From CAYOZN01 sp964408455 (GTDB lineage Bacteria > Planctomycetota > Phycisphaerae > UBA1845 > UTPLA1), in contig CAYOZN010000004.1 in NCBI GenBank assembly GCA_964408455.1, forward strand, positions 207,321 through 271,320: a stretch of 64,000 bases of DNA. Direction: 5' to 3'. Position numbers and translations under genes: made by a program. Below are positions 17,429 to 25,336 of this stretch, piece after piece. Each line of letters starts with the position of its first letter. Position 1 is the stretch's first letter. The notes under the pieces were generated by a model, which saw only the letters and a list, made by a program, of their open reading frames with translations, made no database searches and had not been told where the DNA came from.

Positions 17429-18511
17429 ATGCCTGATCGACGGGTATTCCTTTGGCTTGCCGCCGTGGCGGCCCTCGCGGGCACGGCCTGCCGGCCAAGC
17501 AGCGCGGACACGCCGCCGGAGGCAATCGGCGGTCGAGAGACATCAGGAAAGGCATCGGAGAAACGAGACATGCCGCGCTATTCGAAGACGGGTCATGACA
17601 TTACGCCGCTGCCGAAAGAGAAAGTCGCCGAGCTTGCCAAGAAGCTCGATGCCGAGGCATTCGCGATCACGCAGAGCGCCGAGACGGAGCGGCCATTCTG
17701 CGGCACTTTGCTGGACAACAAGAAGGAAGGCACCTACGTGTGCGTCGTCTGCGGTCTGCCGCTGTTCTCGAGCGAGCACAAATTCAACAGCGGCACCGGC
17801 TGGCCGAGCTTTTACCGCGAGGTCGATCCGGCCCACGTGGCCCGCAAGCAGGATCGATCGCACGGGATGGCGCGCACCGAGATCAACTGCGCCCGCTGCA
17901 ATGCGCATCTGGGTCATGTGTTCGACGACGGTCCAAACCCGACTGGGGAGCGCCACTGCCTCAACTCGGCCTCGCTGACGTTCTACGAGAAAGGAAAACA
18001 AATGCCGTCTGCAAGCCGCCCGATCGAGACGCAGACCGCCTACTTCGCCGGCGGGTGCTTCTGGGGAATTGAGCACTACTTCCAGAAGGGTCCGGGCGTG
18101 ATCGATGCGGAGAGCGGATACATGCAGGGCAAGGTCGACAAGCCCACGTACAAGCAGGTGTGTTATGAAGACACCGGGCACGCCGAGACGGTGAAAGTGG
18201 TGTTCGATCCGAAGCGGATTACGTATCGCCGTCTGCTGGAGGCGTTTTTCGAGATGCACGATCCGACGCAGCTCAACCGGCAGGGGCCGGACGTGGGCGA
18301 GCAGTATCGCAGCGGGATTTACTACACGAGCGACGAGCAGAAGCGCGAGGCCGAGGCCTTCATCCGCGAGCTGACGGAGAAGCAGAAGTTCGGCAGCAAG
18401 AGAATCGTGACCGAGGTGCAGGCGGCGAAGGCGTTCTGGCCGGCGGAGGATTATCATCAGGATTATGTCGAGAAGACCGGGCGGGCCTGCCACGTGGCGA
18501 ACCCGTGGTAA
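17429..18511 (+). CDS. msrBA: Exported MsrB-MsrA fusion, peptide-methionine sulfoxide reductase
   Basis: 360 aa from the ATG at 17429, preceded by AAAGGAG at 8 bp. A signal segment (MPDRRVFLWLAAVAALAGTA then Cys21) suggests export, possibly as a lipoprotein. The MsrB domain (about 50-190) has zinc pairs Cys105/Cys108 and Cys154/Cys157 and the catalytic Cys177 in GERHCLNSASL. The MsrA domain (about 200-355) has GGCFWG with catalytic Cys210 and QYRSGIYYT. Together they reduce both the R and S forms of methionine sulfoxide in oxidised envelope proteins. The order B then A is less common than A then B. Open frame upstream of 17429 overlaps the HTTM gene and is not used. Confidence 0.92.
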   Translation: MPDRRVFLWLAAVAALAGTACRPSSADTPPEAIGGRETSGKASEKRDMPRYSKTGHDITPLPKEKVAELAKKLDAEAFAITQSAETERPFCGTLLDNKKEGTYVCVVCGLPLFSSEHKFNSGTGWPSFYREVDPAHVARKQDRSHGMARTEINCARCNAHLGHVFDDGPNPTGERHCLNSASLTFYEKGKQMPSASRPIETQTAYFAGGCFWGIEHYFQKGPGVIDAESGYMQGKVDKPTYKQVCYEDTGHAETVKVVFDPKRITYRRLLEAFFEMHDPTQLNRQGPDVGEQYRSGIYYTSDEQKREAEAFIRELTEKQKFGSKRIVTEVQAAKAFWPAEDYHQDYVEKTGRACHVANPW

Positions 18512-18514
18512 GGC

Positions 18515-18907
18515 TCAGACTGCGGCCGGGTCATGCCTGATCGCCGCGCGCAATAGTTTCCGCAGGTAAACGCGGTCGAGCTTTTCACTGGCGGCCAGTT
18601 CTATGCGGCGCATGGCCTTGCCGCGGCCGACCAGTTGTCGTGCAGGATCGGGCAGCGATGCGCCGTGTATGAACGACAAAATCACGCGATCGCCCCGGCA
18701 AGCGATGCCGCAGATGTGGCCGCCGATCACGCCGTACGGCATGTCAGGCTTGTAGTAGCACAGGGACTTGAACGCGATCGTCTCGGCGGCGCGGGGTGCA
18801 CAGCGCAGCACGAATTCGCGGAGTTCGAGCACCCTGTCGCACAGATCGGCCGGGCACCTCGCCAGAAAGTCTGCCAATTCCTGAGGATTGATGCGCGGCG
18901 CGGGCAC
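18515..18907 (-). CDS. DUF1801-domain protein
   Basis: 130 aa from the GTG at 18907, chosen because GGAGG lies 6 bp upstream. The sequence ETIAFKSLCYYKPDMPYGVIGGHICGIAC and a final RRIELAASEKLDRVYLRKLLRAAI match DUF1801 (YdhG/AF-like) proteins, small alpha/beta proteins without established biochemistry. It is convergent with msrBA, with only 3 bp between the two stop codons. The role is unknown. Confidence 0.7.
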   Translation of the reverse strand: MPAPRINPQELADFLARCPADLCDRVLELREFVLRCAPRAAETIAFKSLCYYKPDMPYGVIGGHICGIACRGDRVILSFIHGASLPDPARQLVGRGKAMRRIELAASEKLDRVYLRKLLRAAIRHDPAAV

Positions 18908-18943
18908 GGTGCACCTCCGCCGGTATTGTCCGGCGCCTGTGGT

Positions 18944-18958
18944 CCCGCTGCCAGCGGG
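18944..18958. other. Short intergenic hairpin
   Basis: A 6-bp perfect stem, CCCGCT / AGCGGG, closes a GCC loop 37 bp upstream of the DUF1801 start codon in the divergent spacer. It resembles other compact GC hairpins seen in spacers of this window. Confidence 0.4.
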
Positions 18959-19002
18959 GCATGCTCGCAAGGCGCGAAGGGCCTGTCTTCATAACCCGAG
19001 CC

Positions 19003-19023
19003 GCACCGGCTATCAGCCGGTGC
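19003..19023. other. Perfect 9-bp intergenic hairpin
   Basis: GCACCGGCT and AGCCGGTGC pair perfectly around the three-base loop ATC, 60 bp before the gene at 19083 and in the spacer it shares with the divergent DUF1801 gene. Such a stem is too strong to be chance in a leader. It could be an mRNA structure, an operator or a dispersed element. Confidence 0.5.
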
Positions 19024-19082
19024 CACACTGTCATTGAGACAGGCGCCATGTCTGATACGATGTGGGCTGGAGGAAGGTTCCT

Positions 19083-19646
19083 ATGGCGATTCAGGATCCC
19101 GACGAACGCGACAACGTCGACGAGGCCATTGCCCGCAATGAGCTGGAAATTCGTGCCGAGTCGATGGGTGTTCAATTCAACGCCGAGTGTCCGACGGAGA
19201 TGGGCCGCGAGTTTCTGAACTACGTCGACCGCTGGGAGAATGCGCCGTGGACGACGCAATTTGAGCAGCTGGAACGGGCCGGATTTCAATTGCCGCCGCC
19301 GGAATCGCTTGACGATGCGGCACTGCACGCCAAGTTGTGGGAGCTGATTCACAAGCTGGCGGAGATGAACACGACGCTCTCGCAGACCGACCATCTGAGC
19401 GATCGGGAGCTGTACGCGGTGCTTTATCACGATCTTCTTCGCGAAGAGACGAAGGATCTGTCGGACATTCCCGATTGCCACTGCCATCTCGACATCCTGG
19501 GCTCATACGGAGACGAGGAAACGCGGCTGTCGTTCAAGTACTATGCCGACGAGGACGAGCGGCGTAGCTGGATGGAACGATGGCCGGACTATGACATGCC
19601 GGCGCACGAGGATCCGCCTTATGATCGCGATCGGCTCCTGCCGTAA
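19083..19646 (+). CDS. Acidic hypothetical protein
   Basis: 187 aa from the ATG at 19083, which follows GGAGGAAGG. Not recognised as a named family. It is acidic and helical, with the distinctive block DLSDIPDCHCHLDILGSYGD followed by EETRLSFKYYADEDERRSW. The conserved-looking CHCH and acidic cluster could bind a metal ion, but no enzyme family can be named. There is no signal peptide, so it is presumably cytoplasmic. It stands alone between two hairpin-containing spacers. Confidence 0.6.
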   Translation: MAIQDPDERDNVDEAIARNELEIRAESMGVQFNAECPTEMGREFLNYVDRWENAPWTTQFEQLERAGFQLPPPESLDDAALHAKLWELIHKLAEMNTTLSQTDHLSDRELYAVLYHDLLREETKDLSDIPDCHCHLDILGSYGDEETRLSFKYYADEDERRSWMERWPDYDMPAHEDPPYDRDRLLP

Positions 19647-19815
19647 TGCATCTGCCGGGCGAGGATGTGGACGAGAGGACGGGCGGCGAGTCGCTTGAGG
19701 AATGAAGCCGGAGGTGACAGGGGCGTGACGCCGGCTGTCATCGGGCGCAATCGCGTTGCATGTTTCAGGGCGCGGCGGAGTTCCGGCCCTTTATCATTCA
19801 TCCGGGGAGCAGACC

Positions 19816-20379
19816 ATGGCAAAATCTCCGCAGGACGCCGAAGCCTCGATGATCGCCAATCTGAAGGAGAACACGGGCAAGACGCTCGAGCAGTGGGTGG
19901 GCGTGGTGGCGAAGTCGAAGCTGTCGAAGCACGGCGAGATCGTGAAGCTGCTGAAGGGCGAGCACGGCGTGACGCACGGCTATGCGAATCTCATCGCCCA
20001 CAAGGCGCTCAAGTCCGACGCCGGCAGCGCGGATGGTGACGACCTGGTGGCACAGCAATTCGCCGGGGCCAAGGCGGGGCTGCGGCCGATCTACGACAAG
20101 CTGGTCGGCGAGATCAACAAATTCGGCGGCGACGTCGAACTGGCGCCGAAGAAGGCCTACGTCAGCATCCGCCGCTCGAAGCAGTTTGCCATTCTGCAAC
20201 CCTCGACGGCGACGCGGCTGGACGTGGGCATTAATCTCAAGGGCACGCCGCCGGCCGGCCGGCTGGAGGCTTCGGGCAGCTTCAACGCGATGGTCAGTCA
20301 TCGTGTGCGCGTCGAGAGCGAGCGGGATGTGAACAAGGAGCTGATCGGCTGGCTGAAGAAGGCTTACGAAGGCGCGTGA
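19816..20379 (+). CDS. DUF4287 / DUF5655 two-domain protein
   Basis: 187 aa from the ATG at 19816 with GGGGAG 7 bp upstream. The N-terminal half (MIANLKENTGKTLEQWVGVV, HGVTHGYANLIAHKAL) matches DUF4287. The C-terminal half (IYDKLVGEINKFGGDVELAP, KAYVSIRRSKQFAILQP) matches DUF5655, a domain predicted to bind nucleic acid. The combination is widespread in bacteria without a known function. No membrane segment is present. A strong hairpin starts 12 bp after the stop. Confidence 0.75.
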   Translation: MAKSPQDAEASMIANLKENTGKTLEQWVGVVAKSKLSKHGEIVKLLKGEHGVTHGYANLIAHKALKSDAGSADGDDLVAQQFAGAKAGLRPIYDKLVGEINKFGGDVELAPKKAYVSIRRSKQFAILQPSTATRLDVGINLKGTPPAGRLEASGSFNAMVSHRVRVESERDVNKELIGWLKKAYEGA

Positions 20380-20390
20380 TCGATTGAAGG

Positions 20391-20419
20391 GGCGTACGAA
20401 TTGCTGGCGGTCGTACGCC
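20391..20419 (+). terminator. Hairpin 12 bp after the DUF4287/DUF5655 gene
   Basis: A perfect 9-bp stem, GGCGTACGA / TCGTACGCC, closes an 11-nt loop directly downstream of the stop codon. The position fits transcript-end formation, but no T-tract follows. Confidence 0.5.
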
Positions 20420-20469
20420 GGCCGGGCCGAGGAGAACCTGGTTCTGACTTCGCATTGTGGGTGAGTTGT

Positions 20470-20489
20470 CCGGGCCGAGGACGGCCCGG
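20470..20489. repeat. GC hairpin, part of a partial direct repeat
   Basis: CCGGGCCG, loop AGGA, CGGCCCGG: a perfect 8-bp stem. A related copy (GGGCCGAGGA near 20430, followed by GTTCTGACT) lies about 40 bp upstream, and both are followed by TCTGACT, so the unit is duplicated. It lies in the spacer before the Gdx/SugE gene. Confidence 0.5.
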
Positions 20490-20583
20490 CTCTGACTACT
20501 CGTTTCGAGCCTATGGCGGGCGATTACAATGTCGGCGGATTCGATCGCCGCCTGCTATTCATGCCAACGGAGAATTGCCCGTC

Positions 20584-20946
20584 ATGCCCTGGCTCATCCT
20601 GATCTTCGCCGGCCTGCTCGAGATCGTCTGGGCCACCGGTCTGAAATACACCGAGGGCTTTACCCGGCTCTGGCCGAGCGCGTGGACCATCGCCGCCATG
20701 GCTGCCAGCATGTACCTGCTGGCGGTCGCGGCGCGAACGCTGCCCATTGGCAGTGCCTATGCCGTATGGACGGGGATCGGGGCCCTGGGCACGGCGATTT
20801 ACGGGATGATCTACTTCGGCGAGCCGCGCACGCCGGCGCGCCTGGTGTGCATCGGGCTGATTCTCGCGGGCATCGTCGGACTGAAGAGCCTGACGGGCAG
20901 CGACGCGCGGGCCGCGGAGCCGGCGGCGGTCGAGTCGAACACGTGA
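20584..20946 (+). CDS. gdx: SMR-family guanidinium exporter (Gdx/SugE type)
   Basis: 120 aa, four membrane helices, typical SMR length. LIFAGLLEIVWATGLKYTEGFTRL carries the essential membrane Glu13, and LPIGSAYAVWTGIGALGTAIYG is the Gdx/SugE signature; EmrE-type drug pumps differ at these positions. It would work as an antiparallel dimer in the inner membrane and exchange guanidinium for protons. The start at 20584 gives the standard N-terminus MPWLILI; a longer frame from 20401 crosses intergenic repeats. The last 18 residues (AARAAEPAAVESNT-like) are an extra soluble tail. I found no recognisable guanidine riboswitch in the leader. Confidence 0.88.
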   Translation: MPWLILIFAGLLEIVWATGLKYTEGFTRLWPSAWTIAAMAASMYLLAVAARTLPIGSAYAVWTGIGALGTAIYGMIYFGEPRTPARLVCIGLILAGIVGLKSLTGSDARAAEPAAVESNT

Positions 20947-21178
20947 TGCCGGGGAAAAGGGGGTAAGGGGTAAGGGCATTCTTACTTGCGGCTGCTCCAG
21001 TGCGATCACGTTCGCGTGATCGAAGATTAATGAGTGCCAACGATCTAGCACCCCAGCGTGTTGACCCTTATCCCTTGTCCATGCCGGGAAAAAAGGAGTA
21101 AGGGATAAGGGGCAAGGGTTTTCATACTTGCGGCTGCTTCAGCCCTTATCCCTTGTCCGTACCCCTTATCCCTTGCCC
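20945..21178. repeat. Intergenic direct and inverted repeat element rich in AAGGG
   Basis: Two related direct units of about 55-60 bp occur at 20945-20999 and 21080-21140. Each starts ATGCCGGG(G)AAAA, runs through (T)AAGGG(A)TAAGGG and ends TACTTGCGGCTGCT(C/T)CAG. Between and after them lie the reverse-complement strings CCCTTATCCCTTGTCC at about 21064-21079 and 21143-21178. The whole could fold into long hairpins. It fills the spacer between gdx and the TPR gene. Confidence 0.7.
21003..21022. terminator. TTCG-loop hairpin downstream of gdx
   Basis: CGATCACG and CGTGATCG form a perfect 8-bp stem with a TTCG loop, 57 bp after the gdx stop and inside the repeat element. A UUCG loop in RNA is very stable, so this could end or protect the gdx transcript. 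No T-tract follows. Confidence 0.45.
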
Positions 21179-21221
21179 TTTCTCCCGCTATCATCCGCAC
21201 TTTACACCGGGAGCCCGATTC

Positions 21222-21686
21222 ATGAGCACCGCCGCCAACTGGCACGATGACTGCCGCCTTGCCGCCGAGATGTTTGAGAAAGGCGATCACGCCGGAGCCG
21301 CCGCCATGTTCCGCGGCATATGCGCCCGCACCGATCTCGGCCAGACCGACAAGGCCCTGATGTACATCAACCTGGCGACGGTGTGCGAGAAGATGGGCAG
21401 GCACGACGACGCGCTAAAGGCATTTGACGAGGCCCGGGCCCAGTCGCTTCAGTGCTACTTTTACGTCCAGCAGTCGCGGGGGGTGTTTCTCATCCGCGTC
21501 GGCCGGTCGGCCGAAGCGATTCCGCTGTTCGAAGACCTGCTGCGCAATCCGGCGCTGACCGGCGACTATCGCGTGGGTAGCGAGGAGAACCTGCGACTGG
21601 CGCGGCAGCATGCCGCGGCGGGCACCAAGCCAGACGCCGGCGGGAGCGGGGCGAAGTTTGCGGAGACGCCGCGGGCATCGCTCTGA
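21222..21686 (+). CDS. Small TPR protein
   Basis: 154 aa from the ATG at 21222, with CGGGAG about 9 bp upstream. Three TPR-like helix pairs are visible: AAEMFEKGDHAGAAAMFRGI, MYINLATVCEKMGRHDDALK and VFLIRVGRSAEAIPLFEDLL. It is soluble, with a disordered Gly/Ala/Pro-rich tail and no catalytic motif. It probably acts as a protein-interaction module. It is the only gene between the repeat element and the next membrane-anchored gene. Confidence 0.72.
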   Translation: MSTAANWHDDCRLAAEMFEKGDHAGAAAMFRGICARTDLGQTDKALMYINLATVCEKMGRHDDALKAFDEARAQSLQCYFYVQQSRGVFLIRVGRSAEAIPLFEDLLRNPALTGDYRVGSEENLRLARQHAAAGTKPDAGGSGAKFAETPRASL

Positions 21687-21867
21687 TGGCGGCGGCCGGT
21701 ACCCTTGGCGGAACTCCACTGTAAAGGCGCGATCCCGCTCGGCGCGCGTGACGTTTGGCACGCCCGTGCCGTTATTCCCTTCATTGAAACACGAGGCCGC
21801 CCTGCCCGGGCCCCGGGCCGACGCCGGGCGGACCACTCCGCACTCATAACAATCAGGGAGTCGCCAG

Positions 21868-22569
21868 ATGAACCCCGAGTTGAAGAGCATGCAGCTTCAG
21901 ATCGTCCGATTGCGCCGCGCGCTGGTCGGAGCCATCCTCCTTTGGCCGCTCAGCCTGCTGGTGCTGGCGGCGTGGCACCAGGATGAGCGCAAGCCATCCA
22001 TACTGCGCGCACGCGGACTAATCATCGAAGACGTCAACGGCCGCGAGCGGATTCTGCTCGGCGCGCCGGTGCCCGACTCGAAGCACCGCAAGCGAAATGA
22101 CTCAATCGCGGCACTGGTCTTCGTGGGCGAGAACGGCGCCGATCGCCTCACGCTCGGCGACCAGGCCAATCCGCAGATCGGCGGCAAGGTGGCCAAGCGT
22201 ATTTCCCCCGGCATGGGCATGACGATCAACGATGCTGACGGCAACGAGCGCACCGGTTACAGCGTGATGGACATGGGCCGCGTCACGCTCGGCCTCGACT
22301 GGAAGGACCGCGAGGCGCTGATGCTCTGCGTCGACGACAAAGACAGCATGGCGACGCTGATGATCAACGGCAGAACCGGCGGCTTCGAGCGTGCCGGCTT
22401 ATACGTCGATGACCAGACGTCGCTGCTGAAGGTCGCCGGCACCGAAGGACTCGAACGCATCATCATTCGCGCCAACGAGACCGGTCCGGGCGAGATTCTG
22501 GCCGTCAATCCGAAGGACCGATCGATTCGCAACGTGCTGTCGGACGGCCGCGAAAAGCCGCAGCCGTAG
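21868..22569 (+). CDS. Membrane-anchored hypothetical protein with repeated beta motifs
   Basis: 233 aa, not assigned to a named family. A membrane segment at about residues 18-36 (ALVGAILLWPLSLLVLAAW) anchors it. The rest consists of repeated short beta units of the type RGLIIEDVNGRERILLGAP, NDADGNERTGYSVMD and INGRTGGFERAGLYVDD, each near 35-40 residues. Proteins with this 'xIxDxxGRxRxxLG' pattern are common hypotheticals in several phyla. It is probably exposed outside the membrane. An ATG with GGGAG upstream (CAGGGAGTCGCCAG) supports the start. Confidence 0.6.
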   Translation: MNPELKSMQLQIVRLRRALVGAILLWPLSLLVLAAWHQDERKPSILRARGLIIEDVNGRERILLGAPVPDSKHRKRNDSIAALVFVGENGADRLTLGDQANPQIGGKVAKRISPGMGMTINDADGNERTGYSVMDMGRVTLGLDWKDREALMLCVDDKDSMATLMINGRTGGFERAGLYVDDQTSLLKVAGTEGLERIIIRANETGPGEILAVNPKDRSIRNVLSDGREKPQP

Positions 22570-22774
22570 GCCTGCGGGGTCAATGCGGCGCATTACCGGC
22601 CAAGGGTTGATCCCTCAGGAATGCGGAATCCGATGAACACGGCGGACAACGCCCACTGGGGCGACGCGTCCGGACCCCGCGGGAATTCTTGGTAATTCCG
22701 CTCGGCCGGCGGTATGCTGCCGTCGTCCGGCCATGTTCATGGACGGTCCGGACCTTGACTGGGAGGGAGCCGCA

Positions 22775-23911
22775 ATGACTCGCCGATTCTGCCTGATCGT
22801 GCTGACGTTGTCGCTGACGTCCGCGCATGCCGCGCCGGCGCAGGACATGGAGCCGCCGCCGGGATCGATTCACCGGGCGGTGCTGGGCGAACACACCGAC
22901 GAGCTTCATCGCATCCTTCAGCGCGACATCTCGCGGCTCAATGCGCGCGATGGGCAGGGCCTGACGCCGCTGCACCTGGCGATCACGCGCAACAAGCCGC
23001 GGGCGTTCGACCTGCTGGTCGCGGCCGGGGCGGACGTGCACCTGCCGACGGGCGAGACGATGCTGCGCGTCGATCACGACGGCGGCGTGGTGGTCTTCGT
23101 CGGCCAGCGGAAGGACTGGACGCCGCTGCACTTGGCGGCCTTCGGCAACCGGCTGGCGATGCTGCGGGTGCTGCTGGAGAAGGGGGCGGTGCTCGATGCG
23201 AAGAATGACTGGGGCGAGACGCCGCTCTACCTGGCGGCGGCCGAGGGGAACCTGTCGGTCGTGCGATTCCTGCTGTCGCTGGGGGCGGATGTCAACGTGA
23301 CGGCACGGCCGCGGGGCTGGTCGGCCCTGCGGACGGCGGTGCACAAGGGCCGGCAGGAGACGGCCCGCATGCTGCACGCGAACGGGGCGCGGGCGGATGT
23401 GTGCGCGGCGGCGGGGCTGGGGCTGACGGCCGAGGTGGACGCGATGCTCTCGAAGGAGGGCGATGCGATCAAACAGCGCGGGCCGGCGATCGATGCGCCG
23501 CTCTACTGGGCGGCGATGAACGGGCACTGGTCGATCGTGCAGATGCTGGTCTCGCGCGGGGCGCCCGTTGACGTGCGCGATGAGAAGGGGCGAACGCCGG
23601 CGCTGGTGGCGGCGATGAACGGGCACTCGGCGGCGGTGACGTACCTGCTGAAGGCGGGGGCGGATATCAATTATTACGACGATGACGGGCAGACGGCACT
23701 GCACCTGGCGGCGGGCGGCGGGTCAAGCGGCGTGGTGAGCATGCTGCTGGCGCGGGGGGCGCGGACGGATATTCGGGATGTGAAGGGGCGGACAGCGGAG
23801 GATGTGGCGCGGGAAGGCAGGCATGCGGGCATCGTCGATGTATTTGCGGAGCGCGAGATGGCGGAGGCAGAGGCGATTTCGAAGGCACCTGCATCAATGG
23901 AGAGGGATTAA
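22775..23911 (+). CDS. Secreted ankyrin-repeat protein
   Basis: 378 aa from the ATG at 22775, after GGGAGGGAG. A signal peptide (TRRFCLIVLTLSLTSAHAAP) precedes about eight ankyrin repeats, for example GLTPLHLAITRNKPRAFDLLVAAGADV, WTPLHLAAFGNRLAMLRVLLEKGA and QTALHLAAGGGSSGVVSML. Ankyrin arrays bind other proteins; the export signal places it in the periplasm or outside. No other domain is present. A longer frame from 22733 lacks a better ribosome-binding site. Its 3' end faces the pilT 3' end across a palindromic repeat cluster. Confidence 0.85.
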   Translation: MTRRFCLIVLTLSLTSAHAAPAQDMEPPPGSIHRAVLGEHTDELHRILQRDISRLNARDGQGLTPLHLAITRNKPRAFDLLVAAGADVHLPTGETMLRVDHDGGVVVFVGQRKDWTPLHLAAFGNRLAMLRVLLEKGAVLDAKNDWGETPLYLAAAEGNLSVVRFLLSLGADVNVTARPRGWSALRTAVHKGRQETARMLHANGARADVCAAAGLGLTAEVDAMLSKEGDAIKQRGPAIDAPLYWAAMNGHWSIVQMLVSRGAPVDVRDEKGRTPALVAAMNGHSAAVTYLLKAGADINYYDDDGQTALHLAAGGGSSGVVSMLLARGARTDIRDVKGRTAEDVAREGRHAGIVDVFAEREMAEAEAISKAPASMERD

Positions 23912-23983
23912 ACTGCCTGTTTTTTCGCGGCGATTCGGGCAGTAAGGCTGCGCGTTGCCGCTGACGTTCGCTCACGTATGGTG

Positions 23984-24230
23984 CCCCAGCATGCCGGCGC
24001 TGCGCTTCGGTATGGCACCCCTTCATATACGACTAATCGGCCGGTAACTCCACGGCTCTTCGGACGGTGCGGCTATGCGTTGCAGCGACGCTCGCTCATC
24101 CCAGTATGCCGGCACTGCGACGCCTGTATGCGCGCGTCGACCCAGCATGCCGGCGCTGCGACGCTTGCTTGCGCGCGTCGCCCCAGCATGCCGGCGCTGC
24201 GCTTCGGCATGGCACCCCGTTCTGGCACCC
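23984..24230. repeat. Cluster of four palindromic (REP-like) repeats
   Basis: Four copies of the unit seen at 5.1-5.2 kb. Copies begin at 23984, 24100, 24141 and 24182; the last three are tandem with 41-bp spacing. The copies at 23984 and 24182 keep the palindrome CATGCCG / CGGCATG (or CGGTATG); the middle two have a changed right half (GCGACGC). The tail CCCCGTTCTGGCAC is itself doubled at 24214-24241. The cluster fills the space between two convergent genes. Repeats without unique spacers rule out a CRISPR array. Confidence 0.8.
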
Positions 24231-24263
24231 CGTTCTGGCACCTTGCTCTGTCAAACCGATTAT

Positions 24264-25298
24264 TCAGTGGTAGCTTTCCACCACGCCCTGGTGCACCTTT
24301 TCTGAGATCACGCCCTCGGCCAGCAGGTTGTCCAGCGAGCTCTTCATCGACTGCATGCCGTAGCGCTGACCCGTCGTGATCATGTTGCGCAGGTGGAAGG
24401 TGCCGCGCTTGCGGATGACATTACGCACCGCGTCCGTCGCCACCAGTGTTTCCACCGCGATGCGCTTGCCGCCGCTGACGGTCGGCACCAGCTCCTGATG
24501 CACGACGCACAGCATCGCCTCGGCCAGCAGCGTGCGGATGTGACCGTCGCTGCCATCGGGGGCGTAGGAGAGCAGCCGCTCGATGATCTTGTCGATGGAG
24601 ATGATGTGCAGCGTGGACATGACCAGCACGCCGGTCTCGGCGGCGGTCAGCGCGATCTTGATGGTTTCGTAGTCGCGCATCTCGCCGATGGCGATGACGT
24701 TGGGGTCCTGCCGCAGGGCTGCCCGCAGGCCGCGGGCGAAGGACTTGGTGTCCTTGCCGACTTCGCGCTGGCGGACGATCGAGCTCTTGTTGAAGTGGAC
24801 GTACTCGATGGGGTCCTCGATGGTGACGACGTGCTTGCGCTGGTTGCGGTTGATGTGGTCGATCATGGCCGACATGGTCGTCGTCTTGCCCTGGCTGGTG
24901 CTGCCGGTGATGAGGATGAGGCCCTTGCGGGCGGCGGTCATGCGCTCGACGACGGGCGGCATGTGCAATGCCTCCAGCGGCATGGGATCGCTGGGCAGCA
25001 GGCGGATGACGGCGCCGACGGCGCCATCATTGAGGCTGATGTTGACGCGATAGCGATTACGCTCCTCGTCGGAGCGCATGAAGTCGTAGTCGAGATCGCG
25101 CTCGAAGATCTCGATCTGCTCGGGCGTGAGCAGGGCATAAGACAGTTCCTTCGCCTGCCGGGCCGTGAGCGGCTCGCGGGTGACGGGCTGAAGATCGCCC
25201 TCGATGCGCAGCAGGACGGGGGCACCGGAGACGATGTGCACGTCGCCGGCCTTTTTCTGGCGGGCCAGCTTCAGGATGCCCTGGAGATCGTTGTTCAT
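24264..25298 (-). CDS. pilT: PilT-like type IV pilus retraction ATPase
   Basis: 344 aa, standard PilT length. An N-terminal PAS-like domain is followed by the ATPase: Walker A GSTSQGKT at 132-139 (the usual form is GPTGSGKS), Asp box VTIEDPIEYVH, Walker B DPNVIAIGEMRD near 199-209, and His box STLHIISIDKIIERLLSYAP. The hexamer powers pilus retraction, twitching or DNA uptake at the inner membrane. No other pilus motor or pilin assembly gene lies nearby, but a prepilin-like gene sits at 9.6 kb. The gene upstream, 38 bp away on the same strand, is interrupted by an amber codon. Confidence 0.92.
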   Translation of the reverse strand: MNNDLQGILKLARQKKAGDVHIVSGAPVLLRIEGDLQPVTREPLTARQAKELSYALLTPEQIEIFERDLDYDFMRSDEERNRYRVNISLNDGAVGAVIRLLPSDPMPLEALHMPPVVERMTAARKGLILITGSTSQGKTTTMSAMIDHINRNQRKHVVTIEDPIEYVHFNKSSIVRQREVGKDTKSFARGLRAALRQDPNVIAIGEMRDYETIKIALTAAETGVLVMSTLHIISIDKIIERLLSYAPDGSDGHIRTLLAEAMLCVVHQELVPTVSGGKRIAVETLVATDAVRNVIRKRGTFHLRNMITTGQRYGMQSMKSSLDNLLAEGVISEKVHQGVVESYH

Positions 25299-25336
25299 GA
25301 TCGCGAACGCGGCAATGGCGGCACGCGGCAGGCGCG

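Noticed and set aside
20380..20583. Guanidine riboswitch upstream of gdx
   Set aside because: I looked for the conserved ACGR-type loops and other known guanidine motifs and did not find a convincing set; only unrelated hairpins are present.
23984..24230. Possible CRISPR array
   Set aside because: The units are tandem with changes in the right half and have no unique spacers of constant length, and no cas genes lie nearby.
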